Assembly: GCA_963821885.1 (NCBI GenBank)
Contig: CAWGFN010000004.1
Span: forward strand, 248,001-312,000
Reading direction: 5' to 3'
From: Oleiagrimonas sp963821885
GTDB taxonomy: Bacteria > Pseudomonadota > Gammaproteobacteria > Xanthomonadales > Rhodanobacteraceae
Length of the DNA: 64,000 bases
The position numbers were made by a program, and so were the translations under genes. Positions 37,085 through 46,437 of this stretch are shown piece after piece. The notes below the pieces were generated by a model. It worked only from the letters and a program-made list of their open reading frames with translations. It was not told where the DNA came from and searched no databases. The first letter of the stretch is position 1, and every line of letters begins with the position of its first letter.

Positions 37085-37495
37085 TCAGCGCTTGCGGAAC
37101 GGCAACGGCCACATGGCCAGCCCCTCGCGGGCGTACTCGCTCAGGTGCGGATCAGTGCTGGTGGCCAGGTCCGCCAGCGCGGCGCGCGCCTCGATCGTGC
37201 CGATGCGGGCCAACGCATAAACGCACTTGCGCTGGAATCCATGCAGCTTGTTCTGCTTGACCAGATAGGTCGCGGGCGTGACGGCGGCCCTGGAGATGGC
37301 CGTGACCGCGCCATGGTGCCCCATCAGGCCCAGACCGGCGACGATTTCCTCGTGCGAGTCGTGCCAGGCTTCCAGCAACAGTTGCGCCAGCAGCGGCGCG
37401 AATGAAACGTCCTCGTCCATGTGCGCCACTGCGTGTCGCAGGGCGTTGACGTCCTTGTCATTGGCGGCGAGGACCAGACGATCCAGCTTGTCCAT
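37085..37495 (-). CDS. HEAT-repeat-like protein
   Basis: A 136-residue helical protein. Paired helices such as DVSFAPLLAQLLLEAWHDSH, EEIVAGLGLMGHHGAVTAI and RKCVYALARIGTIEARAALA have the spacing of HEAT/armadillo-type repeats, which usually mediate protein contacts. The start at MDKLDRL (37495) is likely; the frame is open further up, and MGGPGTV (37516) is an alternative nearer the GGGAGG. No partner is evident. Confidence 0.65.
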   Translation of the reverse strand: MDKLDRLVLAANDKDVNALRHAVAHMDEDVSFAPLLAQLLLEAWHDSHEEIVAGLGLMGHHGAVTAISRAAVTPATYLVKQNKLHGFQRKCVYALARIGTIEARAALADLATSTDPHLSEYAREGLAMWPLPFRKR

Positions 37496-37558
37496 GACTG
37501 TTCCGGGACCTCCCATGATGCGTGGGTGCAAGGTCAAAGAGTGCAGGCTACGGCGGCT

Positions 37559-37885
37559 TCAGCGTGACGGCAAGTGGCGCGGCACGCGACGTTCCAGAAG
37601 TGCCACCAGGCGCGCATCCATGTAGGAAAAATCGTCCGGTATTTCAAGGCAGACCAGGCGCTTTCCCTTCAGCGATGCGCGGAATCTCGCTGACAGGCGG
37701 TCGCGATGGATGCGCTCCATCACGAAGACGATGTCCGCCCAGTCCAGCAGTTCCGGCGTGACCGGCACGTCGGCATCCGGCGCCAGGCCGGCCGATGCGG
37801 TTTCTAGGCCGTTCCGGTCGGCGAACACCTGTTCCGCGGTGGGGCTGCGCAGCCGGTTGCGGCTGCATACGAACAACAGGTTCAC
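37559..37885 (-). CDS. Low-molecular-weight protein tyrosine phosphatase-like protein
   Basis: A 108-residue protein starting MNLLFVCSRNRLRSPTAEQ, in which CSRNRLRS fits the C-x5-R(S) phosphate-binding loop of LMW-PTP. It is shorter than canonical LMW-PTP (about 150 residues) and lacks the usual downstream DP acid motif; the C-terminal LEIPDDFSYMDARLVALLE is characteristic of a compact bacterial subgroup. Substrate unknown. It lies 27 bases downstream of egtD on the same strand and may be cotranscribed. Confidence 0.8.
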   Translation of the reverse strand: MNLLFVCSRNRLRSPTAEQVFADRNGLETASAGLAPDADVPVTPELLDWADIVFVMERIHRDRLSARFRASLKGKRLVCLEIPDDFSYMDARLVALLERRVPRHLPSR

Positions 37886-37912
37886 CGGCGCATGTCCTTC
37901 TTCCCCCTTTCC

Positions 37913-38884
37913 TCAGCCGCGTACCAGGTACTGCAGGCTGAAGAGTTCCTCGGGGTCGGTCCACACCCGCGCCACCCGCAGGCCGGCGCGGGCCGCGAGC
38001 GCGGCGAAGGACGCGCGCGAGTACTTGCAGCTGTACTCGACCAGGATCGAATCACCGCGCTCGAACCGGTACGCCCGGTCGCCGACGTGCACCGTCTGTT
38101 CGCGCAGGCTGTCGATGTGCGTCTCGATGCGTTCGACATCGGCCCGGAACTCGGCGCGATGGGCGAAGCCGTCCGGGTCGAAATCGGCCCCCAGGGCGTG
38201 GTTGATGTGGGCGAGCATGTTCAGCGTGAACGCCGCGGTGACGCCGGCCGCGTCGTTGTAGGCCGCCTCGATCACCGCGGGATCCTTGAGCAGGTCCACG
38301 CCGACCAGCGCGGCCCCGCCCTCGCCCATCTGCGCGTGCATCTGCCGCAGCAATTGCTCGGCGCGCACGCTGTCGAAATTGCCGATCGTCGAGCCGGGGA
38401 AATAGATCACCGTGCGGCGCGGTGGCCGCGGCGGCTCCGGCAGCTCGTGCGGATGGGTGAAATCGGCGCACACCGGCAGCATCGGGATGTCGACATGCTC
38501 GCCGGCCAGCCGCTCCACGCTGGCCATCAACGCGCTGCGGGAAATCTCCACCGGCATGTAGGCCACCGGATCGTCCAGGTGCTCAAGCAGGCGTCGCGTC
38601 TTGATGCCGCTGCCGCTGCCGTATTCGACCAGCAGCACCCGGGGACCGAGGGTGTCGGCGATGTCCGGTAGATGCGCCTGCATCAGCGCCAGCTCGGCGC
38701 GCGTGAGGTAGTACTCCGGCTGCTCGCAGATGCGCTCGAACAGGCGCGAGCCGCGCGCATCGTAGAAATACTTCGACGACAGGCGACGTGGCGTCAGCGA
38801 CAGGCCATGCTGGACGTCGCCGAGCATGTCGCCGACGTCGGGCCGCAGGTCGTGCAGCTCGATCTCCTCCGTGGCGCCGCTCAT
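37913..38884 (-). CDS. egtD: L-histidine N-alpha-methyltransferase EgtD
   Basis: SAM-dependent enzyme that trimethylates histidine to hercynine, the first step of ergothioneine synthesis. 323 residues, with the SAM-binding VEYGSGSGIKTRRLLEHL, the substrate region SKYFYDARGSRLFERIC and QPEYYLTRAE, and FPGSTIGNFD. The start overlaps the egtB stop by four bases (ATGA), forming an egtBD operon. Confidence 0.95.
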   Translation of the reverse strand: MSGATEEIELHDLRPDVGDMLGDVQHGLSLTPRRLSSKYFYDARGSRLFERICEQPEYYLTRAELALMQAHLPDIADTLGPRVLLVEYGSGSGIKTRRLLEHLDDPVAYMPVEISRSALMASVERLAGEHVDIPMLPVCADFTHPHELPEPPRPPRRTVIYFPGSTIGNFDSVRAEQLLRQMHAQMGEGGAALVGVDLLKDPAVIEAAYNDAAGVTAAFTLNMLAHINHALGADFDPDGFAHRAEFRADVERIETHIDSLREQTVHVGDRAYRFERGDSILVEYSCKYSRASFAALAARAGLRVARVWTDPEELFSLQYLVRG

Positions 38885-40155
38885 GCATCACGCCCCAGAC
38901 GGATGCCGCTGAACTGCCAGCGACTGGCCGGCCCGAAGAAATTGCGGTACGTGGCGCGGATGTGGTCGGCCGGGGTCACGCAGGACCCGCCGCGCAGGAC
39001 CCACTGCCCGCACATGAACTTGCCGTTGTATTCGCCCAGCGTGCCGTCCAGCGGGCGGAACCCGGGGTAGCTGACGTACGGACTGGCGGTCCATTCCCAG
39101 ACGTCGCCGAACATCTGCAGCGGCCCCGATCCCCCGGCTTCGCCGGCCGCGGCCGGCTGCAGCAGGCCGCGGTCGCGAAGGTTGCCGGTGGACGCATCGG
39201 CGTCCACGGCCATGGCTTCCCACTCGGCCTCGGTCGGCAATCGCGCGCCGGCCCAGCGCGCGTAGGCGTCGGCCTCGTAGTAGCTCACGTGCGCCACCGG
39301 CGCGTGCGGATCCAGCGCGCGCGTGCCGCCCAGGGTGAAGGCGCTGTCCAGGTCCTCCGACCAGTACATCGGGCGGCCCCATCCCTCGCGCTGCACGGTC
39401 TCCCAGCCATCGGACAACCACAGCGACGGCGTGCGGTAACCGCCGTCGCGGATGAATTCGATGTACTGCGCGTTGCTGACCGGGCGTTCGGCCAGCTGGT
39501 GCGGCTGAAGCCACTGGCGATGTCGCGGGCGTTCGTTGTCGTAGGCGAAACCGGACGTCGGGGCGCCGATCTCGGTGATGCCCTCGCGCCCGGGCAGGAA
39601 GCGTGGCGCATGGGCCTTGCCGCGCGGCGGCTCGGGCAGATCGGGGTCGTAGGCCGGCAGCAGGGGGTTGCTGCCGAACAGGTGCTTGATGTCGGTCAGG
39701 AGCAGCTCCTGGTGCTGTTGTTCATGGTGCAGGCCGATCTGCGTGATCGCCTCGGCCTGCGCGTCCACGCCGGCATCCAGGCGCTCGAGCATGCGCGCGT
39801 CGACTTGTCTGCGATAGGCCACCACCTCCTCGAGGGTCGGCCGCGTCAGCAGGCCACGCCGGGGCCGCGCGTGCATCGGCCCGGCACCCTGGTAGTAGGA
39901 GTTGAACAGGTAGTGCCAGGCGCTGTTGCAGGGCACGTAGTCGCCGTCACGCTCGAGCACGAAGCGCTCGAAGAACCAGGTGGTGTGCGCCAGGTGCCAT
40001 TTGGCCGGACTGGCGTCGGGCATGGACTGCGCCACGGCGTCCTCGGCGGACAATCCGGCGCACAGCGACAGGCTGTCATCACGGACCCGCCGGAAGCGTG
40101 CCGTCAGCGGCTCGCCTCGCGTGTCCATGGGGGACGATTCCGGTTGCGCGTTCAT
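38881..40155 (-). CDS. egtB: Ergothioneine biosynthesis sulfoxide synthase EgtB
   Basis: Non-haem iron enzyme joining hercynine with a thiol donor to give the sulfoxide. The N-terminal DinB-like domain carries the iron site H-x3-H-x-E (HEQQHQE) and KWHLAHTTWFFERF; the C-terminal FGE-sulfatase domain carries NERPRHRQWLQPH and RLPTEAEWE. About 424 residues. Start at 40155 (MNAQPESS); an internal Met at 40128 is possible. The thiol donor (cysteine, gamma-glutamylcysteine or glutathione) cannot be read from sequence; no egtA or egtC is nearby. Confidence 0.93.
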   Translation of the reverse strand: MNAQPESSPMDTRGEPLTARFRRVRDDSLSLCAGLSAEDAVAQSMPDASPAKWHLAHTTWFFERFVLERDGDYVPCNSAWHYLFNSYYQGAGPMHARPRRGLLTRPTLEEVVAYRRQVDARMLERLDAGVDAQAEAITQIGLHHEQQHQELLLTDIKHLFGSNPLLPAYDPDLPEPPRGKAHAPRFLPGREGITEIGAPTSGFAYDNERPRHRQWLQPHQLAERPVSNAQYIEFIRDGGYRTPSLWLSDGWETVQREGWGRPMYWSEDLDSAFTLGGTRALDPHAPVAHVSYYEADAYARWAGARLPTEAEWEAMAVDADASTGNLRDRGLLQPAAAGEAGGSGPLQMFGDVWEWTASPYVSYPGFRPLDGTLGEYNGKFMCGQWVLRGGSCVTPADHIRATYRNFFGPASRWQFSGIRLGRDA

Positions 40156-40285
40156 CGGCCAGGCTCGTTGAGTGCATCCCCGGGATGCGCGTCCATCGAC
40201 CGTACCAGAGGCCGGTGCCGGGTGACAAAGCCGCCCCTTCGGCCTTTCGGCCAGGCCCGTTGTCCCGAGCAACGAGCGGACATGA

Positions 40286-40309
40286 AAAACCCGGCCGGAG
40301 CCGGGTTTT
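40286..40309. terminator. Intrinsic terminator
   Basis: AAAACCCGGC/GCCGGGTTTT hairpin with a four-base loop and U-runs on both strands. It follows the minus-strand gene at 40330-40776 and insulates it from egtB. Confidence 0.9.
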
Positions 40310-40329
40310 CGCGAATCGTCGAACAGACC

Positions 40330-40776
40330 TCAGTCACCGTCGCCCGGGTCGTCATCGTGACCGAGGTAGCGGGTCTGGTAGGGATCGCTGGACACCTCGT
40401 CCACCGGCGGCGGGGCGTCACGGTAGATGACCCGGGTCCGCGAATACACCGGCGGCGCGCTGTAGTAGACCGCGCGCGGCTGCGTGGCATCGATCACCAG
40501 CTCGGTCAGCGCCCCGGCAACGATGGCGCCCGCGACCCAGCGACCCAAACCGTCGCGATGGTAGACGTAGTAACCGCCACGGTGGCGATGCCCCCAACCG
40601 CCGTGATAGCGCGCCACGTAGCCGGCGTGATACCTGCCGCCAGCATGGACGTAGCCATGCCCATAACCATGGCCGTATCCATGGCCATGACCATGTCCGG
40701 CAAACGCGGCTGGCGCGCACAGCAGGGCCGCCAGGGCGGTCGTCAGGGCAGCGGCATGGACGAGGGATCGATTCAT
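40330..40776 (-). CDS. Secreted His/Gly/Tyr-rich protein
   Basis: A 148-residue protein. Signal peptide about 1-26 (ending APAAFA), then a low-complexity segment GHGHGHGYGHGYGHGYVHAGG, more His/Gly/Tyr to about 85, a hydrophobic stretch WVAGAIVAGALTELVI and a Pro/Asp-rich end. The His repeats could bind Cu, Ni or Zn; this is inference from composition only. GGAGATC lies five bases before the ATG at 40776. The 198-base gap to rlmL contains an ATGAAAA/TTTTCAT inverted repeat (40866-40882). Confidence 0.65.
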   Translation of the reverse strand: MNRSLVHAAALTTALAALLCAPAAFAGHGHGHGYGHGYGHGYVHAGGRYHAGYVARYHGGWGHRHRGGYYVYHRDGLGRWVAGAIVAGALTELVIDATQPRAVYYSAPPVYSRTRVIYRDAPPPVDEVSSDPYQTRYLGHDDDPGDGD

Positions 40777-40974
40777 GGGGGATCTCCGTGGACGCTGCAA
40801 GCGTGTCGCCGGGCCGCTGAATACCGACTGAAGTGGCGCGACCGGGCAAGCCTCACCGCCATGGCATGAAAAATCTTTTCATTCATGCACTTGCCATGAT
40901 CCCAAGGGCGCATTTCCGGCCCCCACCGAAGGCGGTCGCACGACGGCAGGCATTTTCGGCAGGAGCGTGCCGTC

Positions 40975-43098
40975 TCAGCGTGGACGCAGCAGCCAGCAAC
41001 CGTGGATGTCGGCGTGTCGCTCGAAATCGAACGGTACCGAGGCCGCGCTCCAGTCCTGGATCTCGAAGTGCGTCGAAAGCGCGTCGTGGTCGAGCTTGAA
41101 GCGCCTGAAATTGTTGGAAAACACCAGCACGCCGTCCGATTCCAGGCGGTCCGCGCAGGCCATGAGCAGGGCCACGTGATCGCGCTGCACGTCGAAATCG
41201 TCCTCGGTGCGCTTGGAGTTGGAGAAGGTCGGCGGGTCGACGTAGATCAGGCCGTAGCGCGTGCGGTCCTCGCGCAGCCAGGTCATGGCGTCGGCCTGCG
41301 CCAGGCGGTGGTCGCGTCCGCTGAAGCCGTTCAGCGCGAGGTTGCGCGAGGCCCAGTCCAGGTAGGTGGCGGACAGGTCCACGCTGATGGTCTCGCGCGC
41401 GCCGCCGGCGGCGGCGTAGACCGACGCCGTGGCGGTGTAGGCGAACAGGTTCAAAAAGCGCTTGCCGTGGGCCAGCTCGCGCAGCTTGGCGCGCACCAGG
41501 CGATGGTCGAGGAACAGGCCGGTATCCAGGTAATCGGTGAGGTTGACCAGGAACCGCAGGCCGCCCTCGCCGACCTCGACCATCTCGCCGCGCGCGTCCA
41601 TGCGGCCGTACTTCGAGCCGCCCTTGCCGCGCCGGCGCTGCTTGACCGCGATGCGCTCGGGCGGCACGCCGAAGACCTCCGCGGCGGCGCGCACCGCCTC
41701 GCGCACGCGGCCGGCGGCGACGTGCTCGGGCACGCTGGCCGGCGCGCGGTATTCCTGCAGGTGCAGCCAGTCCTCGTAGACATCGATGGCGAGGGCGTAT
41801 TCGGGCAGGTCGCGGTCATAGGCGCGGTAGCAGGTGATGCCCTCGCGGGCCAGGCGCTTGCGCAGGTGCCGCAGGTTCTTGCCGATGCGGTTGGCCAGCA
41901 TCCGCGCGCCGTCGGACAACGGCTTCGGCTGTGGCTTGGGCGCATCGGCCGCGCGCAGGTCGAAGATCACCAGCGCGGTCTCGAGGGTGCCGTTGTAGAG
42001 CGTGTAGCGCTTGTCCGCGCGCACGCCCAGGGCATGGCCCAGCTCGGCATCGCCGCACAGCACCGCGGCGTGCCATCCGGGATAGCGCTCGCGCATCGCC
42101 TCGCCCAGGGTGCGGTAAAGCCGTGGCAGCTCGGCACGCTCGCCGAGGCGCTCGCCGTAGGGGGGATTGGTCGCCAGCAGGCCGAATGCCGCGCTGGCTG
42201 GCGGCAGGTGCGCGACATCGTGCGTTTCCAGCTGCACGAAACCGGCCACGCCCGCGGTCTGGCAATTGCGCACGGCGACGCGCAGCACGCGCTCGTCGCG
42301 GTCGCTGCCGTAGAAGCACGGACGCAGGGCGCGCAGGCCGTCCTCGGCGCGCGACAGCGCCTGGTCGTGAAGACGCTGCCACAGTCCGGCGTCGTGGCCA
42401 CGCCAGCCCTGGAACCCGAAGTAGTCGCGATGCAGTCCCGGCGCGACGTCGGCGGCCATCCACGCCGCCTCGATCAGCAACGTGCCCGAACCGCACATGG
42501 GATCGACGAAGGCGCCGCCCTCGGCATAGATGCGCGGCCAGTCGGCGCGCAACAGCACCGCGGCGGCCAGGTTCTCCTTCAGCGGCGCCTCGCCCTGCCC
42601 GCTGCGCCAGCCGCGGCGGTGCAGCGGCGCGCCGGACAGGTCCAGCGACAGCTGCGCGCGGTCGCGCTTCAGGCGCAGGTTCACGCGCACGTCGGGGCGC
42701 TCGGTATCCACCGATGGACGCACGTCCAGGCGCTCGCGGAACTGGTCGACGATGGCGTCCTTGACCCGCTGCGCCGCGAAGCGGTTGTGCCGCACCTGGC
42801 TGCGCGAGACCACGGCATCCACGGCCAGGGTGCCGTCGGCTTCCAGGTGCTCGGTCCAGTCGACCGTCTGCACGCCGTCGTACAGCGCCTGCTCGTCGGC
42901 GGCGTCGAACTGCGCCAGCGGCCACAGCACGCGGCTGGCCAGGCGCGAATGCAGGCAGGCGCGATAGGCCAGTTCCAGGTCGCCCTCGACCTCGACGCCG
43001 GCCAGCGCCTCCTTGGCGGCGCTCGCGCCCAGCGCGAGCAACTCGTCGCGCAGCAGGTATTCCAGGCCACGCGGGCAACTGACAAAGAAGGTACTCAC
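40975..43098 (-). CDS. rlmL: Bifunctional 23S rRNA methyltransferase RlmL/RlmK
   Basis: A 707-residue fusion. The N-terminal THUMP and RlmL methyltransferase make m2G2445 (motif LLATNPPYGERLG; SAM region DPMCGSGTLLIEAA). The C-terminal RlmK-like methyltransferase makes m7G2069 (FLNLFAYTATASVYAAAGGA, YVDPPTFSNSKR). I chose the GTG at 43098, which overlaps the stop of the upstream hydrolase gene (GTGA) and begins right at STFFVSCPRGLE. Confidence 0.95.
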   Translation of the reverse strand: MSTFFVSCPRGLEYLLRDELLALGASAAKEALAGVEVEGDLELAYRACLHSRLASRVLWPLAQFDAADEQALYDGVQTVDWTEHLEADGTLAVDAVVSRSQVRHNRFAAQRVKDAIVDQFRERLDVRPSVDTERPDVRVNLRLKRDRAQLSLDLSGAPLHRRGWRSGQGEAPLKENLAAAVLLRADWPRIYAEGGAFVDPMCGSGTLLIEAAWMAADVAPGLHRDYFGFQGWRGHDAGLWQRLHDQALSRAEDGLRALRPCFYGSDRDERVLRVAVRNCQTAGVAGFVQLETHDVAHLPPASAAFGLLATNPPYGERLGERAELPRLYRTLGEAMRERYPGWHAAVLCGDAELGHALGVRADKRYTLYNGTLETALVIFDLRAADAPKPQPKPLSDGARMLANRIGKNLRHLRKRLAREGITCYRAYDRDLPEYALAIDVYEDWLHLQEYRAPASVPEHVAAGRVREAVRAAAEVFGVPPERIAVKQRRRGKGGSKYGRMDARGEMVEVGEGGLRFLVNLTDYLDTGLFLDHRLVRAKLRELAHGKRFLNLFAYTATASVYAAAGGARETISVDLSATYLDWASRNLALNGFSGRDHRLAQADAMTWLREDRTRYGLIYVDPPTFSNSKRTEDDFDVQRDHVALLMACADRLESDGVLVFSNNFRRFKLDHDALSTHFEIQDWSAASVPFDFERHADIHGCWLLRPR

Positions 43099-43616
43099 GC
43101 GACGAGGTGCTCCAGGAACAGGCGAAACTGATGTTCGATCACCGCCACGTGGTCGGACAGTCGATGGCCGTCGGCCACCAGCAGCGCGGGCATGCCCACG
43201 CGCTCGGCGAAGGCCAGGGCGTCGGACGCCGGGCACACGTCGTCGGTGAATCCGTGCACCAGCATCGCCGGCACGTCACGCGCCATGTCGAACCGCGGCT
43301 CGGTCCCGGGAATGCCCACCGGAAGGGCCATCAGGAACAATCCGCGGCATGGCGCCTGCAGCGAGGCCAGCCCGGACACGAACGCGCCCATGCTCGAACC
43401 GACCAGGACCGGCGGCTCGGGGGCGGCGCGCATCCGCTCGACCAGGCGCGCCACCCGCGGGGCCACCGAGGCCTCCTCGCCCAGCGCATCACAGTCGCGG
43501 TAGTCCGGCCGTTCGGTGGTGCAGCCCATGGACTCGGCGGCCTCGGCCAGCACGCCGACCTTGGTCGCCTGCGGTCCGCTGCCAGTGCCGTGCGAGAGAA
43601 TGACGTGACCGCGCAT
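43095..43616 (-). CDS. Alpha/beta hydrolase, KANL3/Tex30-like
   Basis: A 173-residue compact hydrolase. Nucleophile Ser in VGSSMGAFVSG, acid in HGFTDDVCPASDA, catalytic His in VADGHRLSDHV. The opening VILSHGTGSGPQATKVG is the oxyanion region. Substrate unknown. Translationally coupled to rlmL by a four-base overlap and divergent from the amidase gene (83-base gap). Confidence 0.82.
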   Translation of the reverse strand: MRGHVILSHGTGSGPQATKVGVLAEAAESMGCTTERPDYRDCDALGEEASVAPRVARLVERMRAAPEPPVLVGSSMGAFVSGLASLQAPCRGLFLMALPVGIPGTEPRFDMARDVPAMLVHGFTDDVCPASDALAFAERVGMPALLVADGHRLSDHVAVIEHQFRLFLEHLVA

Positions 43617-43699
43617 GACGGCTCCGTGGGCAGGAATGAGGCGCCATTGTAGCGGCGCGGCACCATGACGCGGGGCCGGGGCCGTGCGAAACTTCGCGC

Positions 43700-44281
43700 A
43701 TGCCCCTGCCCGTCCTGACCATCCACGACCAGCCGCTGCCCTACGTCGGCAAGCTCGAGCAGCGTCCGGCCAGCGCGGTCGACCTGGTGGTGATCCACTG
43801 CACCGAACTGCCGGACCTGGCCACCGCGCGCCGCTACGGCGAGAGGATCCTGTACCCCTCGGGCACCGGCAACAGCGGGCATTTCTACATCGATCGCGAC
43901 GGCCAGGTGTACCGCGACGTGCCCGGCACGCGGGTGGCCAACCACACGCGCGGCTACAACGAACGCGCCATCGGCATCGAGCTGGTCAACCGGGGACGCT
44001 ACCCGGACTGGCTGGACAGCCGCCACCAGGCCATGACCGAGCCCTACACCGCCGCGCAGATCGCCAGCCTGCGCGCGCTGCTGGGCCGGCTGCGCCATGA
44101 GTACCCGAACCTGCGCTACATCGCCGGCCACGAGGACCTGGACACCGCGCGGGTGCCGGCCAGCGATGATCCTGCCGTGCAAGTGCATCGCAAGCGCGAC
44201 CCCGGCCCGATGTTCCCCTGGACCGAGGTGATGGACGGCAGTGGTCTCGAACGCATGCAGCCGGTGGCCGACCCACAGTAG
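43700..44281 (+). CDS. N-acetylmuramoyl-L-alanine amidase, AmpD-type
   Basis: A 193-residue amidase_2 domain protein without a signal peptide, suggesting cytosolic recycling of anhydro-muropeptides as for AmpD. Zinc ligands are His in VVIHCTELP, His in YIAGHEDLDTARV region and the conserved HRKRDPGPMFPW end; the fold motif GTRVANHTRGYNERAIGIEL is clear. If AmpD, its loss would raise beta-lactamase expression where AmpR-AmpC exists; no such genes are in this window. Start at 43700. Confidence 0.85.
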   Translation: MPLPVLTIHDQPLPYVGKLEQRPASAVDLVVIHCTELPDLATARRYGERILYPSGTGNSGHFYIDRDGQVYRDVPGTRVANHTRGYNERAIGIELVNRGRYPDWLDSRHQAMTEPYTAAQIASLRALLGRLRHEYPNLRYIAGHEDLDTARVPASDDPAVQVHRKRDPGPMFPWTEVMDGSGLERMQPVADPQ

Positions 44282-44349
44282 CGTCCGACCTTCTCCGCCC
44301 CGTCAGTCGGTGGCGGCTATAATGCATGCCCTTTGCCGGAAGTATCCCC

Positions 44350-45222
44350 ATGAGCCAGGAACGCGTCGACGAGCTGGTCGAGCTGCTGCGCCTCGAACGC
44401 CTCGAGGACAACCTGTTCCGCGGCCAGAGCCGCGACATCGGCACCCGCTTCGTGTTCGGTGGCCAGGTGCTGGGCCAGGCCCTGTCCGCCGCCCAGCAGA
44501 CCGTGGACCGCGAACGCCAGGCGCATTCGCTGCACGGCTACTTCCTGCGCGCCGGCGACGTCGAGGCGCCGATCGTGTACTCGGTCGAGCGCGCGCGCGA
44601 CGGCCACAGCTTCTCCTCGCGGCGCATCGTGGCCATCCAGCACGGCAAGCCGATCCTCAACTGCGCGGTGTCGTTCCAGATTCCCGAGGACGGCTTCGAG
44701 CACCAGACCTCGATGCCGGAGGTGCCGGCGCCCGAGGACATCGCGCCGCAGGAGCCGCTGCCGCCGGAGGAGTTCGCCAAGCTGCCGGTGAAGCTGCAGC
44801 GCTGGCTGGGCGGCGACCGACCGTTCGAATTCCGCCCGGTGTGGCCGCGCGACGAGGTGCATCCGGCCAAGCGCCCGCCCTATCAGCACATCTGGTTCCG
44901 CCTGACCGCGCCGACCCCGGACGCCACGCCCGAACAGCAGCTCGCCCTGCTGGCCTATGCCTCGGACTTCCATCTGATCGGCACCGCCACCCTGCCGCAC
45001 GGCATCTCCTACATCAGCCACAACGTGCAGATGGCCAGTCTTGACCATGCGATGTGGTTCCACCGCCCGTTCCGGGTCGACGAGTGGCTGCTGTATTCCA
45101 CCGACAGCCCCACCGCGCAGGGCGCGCGCGGCCTGGCCCGCGGCATGATCTTCCGGCGTGACGGCACCCTCGTGGCCTCCACCGCGCAGGAAGGCCTGAT
45201 CCGCCTGCGTGACGACGACTGA
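44350..45222 (+). CDS. tesB: Acyl-CoA thioesterase II
   Basis: Hydrolyses medium to long acyl-CoA to fatty acid and CoA. The 290-residue double-hotdog protein shows FGGQVLGQALSAAQQTV, HSLHGYFLRAGD, LLAYASDFHLIGTATLPH (catalytic Asp) and SLDHAMWFHRPFRVDEW. Start chosen at MSQERV (44350). A TATAAT at 44318-44323 is a likely -10, though no good -35 is seen. Confidence 0.95.
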   Translation: MSQERVDELVELLRLERLEDNLFRGQSRDIGTRFVFGGQVLGQALSAAQQTVDRERQAHSLHGYFLRAGDVEAPIVYSVERARDGHSFSSRRIVAIQHGKPILNCAVSFQIPEDGFEHQTSMPEVPAPEDIAPQEPLPPEEFAKLPVKLQRWLGGDRPFEFRPVWPRDEVHPAKRPPYQHIWFRLTAPTPDATPEQQLALLAYASDFHLIGTATLPHGISYISHNVQMASLDHAMWFHRPFRVDEWLLYSTDSPTAQGARGLARGMIFRRDGTLVASTAQEGLIRLRDDD

Positions 45223-45247
45223 CGCCACTCCGGGTATCCTCACCGCC

Positions 45248-45649
45248 ATGCGCGAAATCTACGCCTCCCCCCGCCACGAGAATGTCGACCGCGTCGTCGC
45301 CCTGCTTGCCGAGCACGGCATCGAGACGCGCGTCAACAACCGCTCGGCCTACCAGCGGCCCAGCTACAACCGTTTCAGCTACAGCGCGCCGGGCGACGCC
45401 AACCGCTGGCCGCAGGTCGAGGTGCGCTTCGCCAAGGACATGCCGCAGGCGCGAGCGTTGTTGCGCGAGGCCGGACTGGAGCCCATGACGCGCCACGCCG
45501 AAGTACTGGCCGCTTCGCGAGCGGACAACGCCACTGCGCGCATGCAGGCCCGCCGCAAGGCCACCGTGCGCCGCGTGCGCATGATGATGTTCGCAGGCAT
45601 CGGCGCGATCCTGGCGCTGATGGTGCTGCAGGCTGCCGGCCTGCTCTGA
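45248..45649 (+). CDS. DUF2007-like protein with C-terminal membrane anchor
   Basis: A 133-residue protein. The N-terminal MREIYASPRHENVDRVVALL and HGIETRVNNRSAY match the short alpha/beta DUF2007 (putative signal-transducing) pattern; a C-terminal helix (IGAILALMVLQAAGLL) anchors it. Homologues in xanthomonads are often labelled pathogenicity-like, with no proven role. It begins 25 bases after tesB and may be cotranscribed. Confidence 0.7.
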   Translation: MREIYASPRHENVDRVVALLAEHGIETRVNNRSAYQRPSYNRFSYSAPGDANRWPQVEVRFAKDMPQARALLREAGLEPMTRHAEVLAASRADNATARMQARRKATVRRVRMMMFAGIGAILALMVLQAAGLL

Positions 45650-45720
45650 CGGGACCCGCGCGCCCGATGCGCGATCATCGATCGGGGTAGACTGGCCGCG
45701 AGTCCCAACGGATCACCCTG

Positions 45721-46428
45721 ATGCGCTCGGATCGCGTGCGCCTGTTCCTGACCCTGCCCCACGCCTGCGGCTACTTCCCCGACCGCGCGGCGCAGAACCT
45801 CGTGCTCGACCCGGCCGCGCCCAACCTGGATCGCCTGTATGCCGGCGCGCTGGGCAAGGGCTTTCGTCGCGCGGGTGGGCACCTGTACCGCCCTCGCTGC
45901 GCGCGCTGCCAGGCTTGCGTGCCGTGCCGGCTGCCGGTGGATGCGTTCCGGCCCGACCGCGGCCAGCGCCGCTGCCAGAAGCGCAACGCGGACCTGGAGG
46001 TGGTGGAATCCCCGCCGGCCTGCACCGAGGAGCGCTTCGCCCTGTATCGCCGCTACCTGGACCACCGCCACCACGGCGGCGGCATGGACAATCCCGCCCC
46101 CGAGGACTTCGAGCAGTTCCTGAGCGCGCCATGGAGCCCGACCCTGTTCCTGGACATGCGCCTTGGCGGCCGCCTGCTCGGCGTGGCGGTGACCGATGTC
46201 TGCGTCAGCGGGCTGTCGGCGGTCTATACCTTCTTCGACCCCGACGCGGCCTCGCGCAGCCTGGGCACCTTCGGCATCCTCAGCCAGGTCGAGCTTGCGC
46301 GTCGCCGCGGCCTGGAACATGTCTATCTCGGCTACTGGATCGAGGGCCATCCGAAGATGGACTACAAGCGCCGCTTCGCCGGCCTTGAAGTTCTCGGCGA
46401 GCAGGGCTGGGCTCCGCTGGGCGCCTGA
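45721..46428 (+). CDS. bpt: Aspartate/glutamate leucyltransferase
   Basis: Transfers leucine from Leu-tRNA to N-terminal Asp or Glu of proteins, feeding the N-degron (ClpS-ClpAP) pathway. 235 residues. The N-terminal Cys-rich RPRCARCQACVPCR, the FRPDRGQRR motif, and the GNAT-fold C-terminus with GYWIEGHPKMDYKRRF are diagnostic of the Bpt/Ate family. Confidence 0.93.
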   Translation: MRSDRVRLFLTLPHACGYFPDRAAQNLVLDPAAPNLDRLYAGALGKGFRRAGGHLYRPRCARCQACVPCRLPVDAFRPDRGQRRCQKRNADLEVVESPPACTEERFALYRRYLDHRHHGGGMDNPAPEDFEQFLSAPWSPTLFLDMRLGGRLLGVAVTDVCVSGLSAVYTFFDPDAASRSLGTFGILSQVELARRRGLEHVYLGYWIEGHPKMDYKRRFAGLEVLGEQGWAPLGA

Positions 46429-46437
46429 GCCCGGTCT

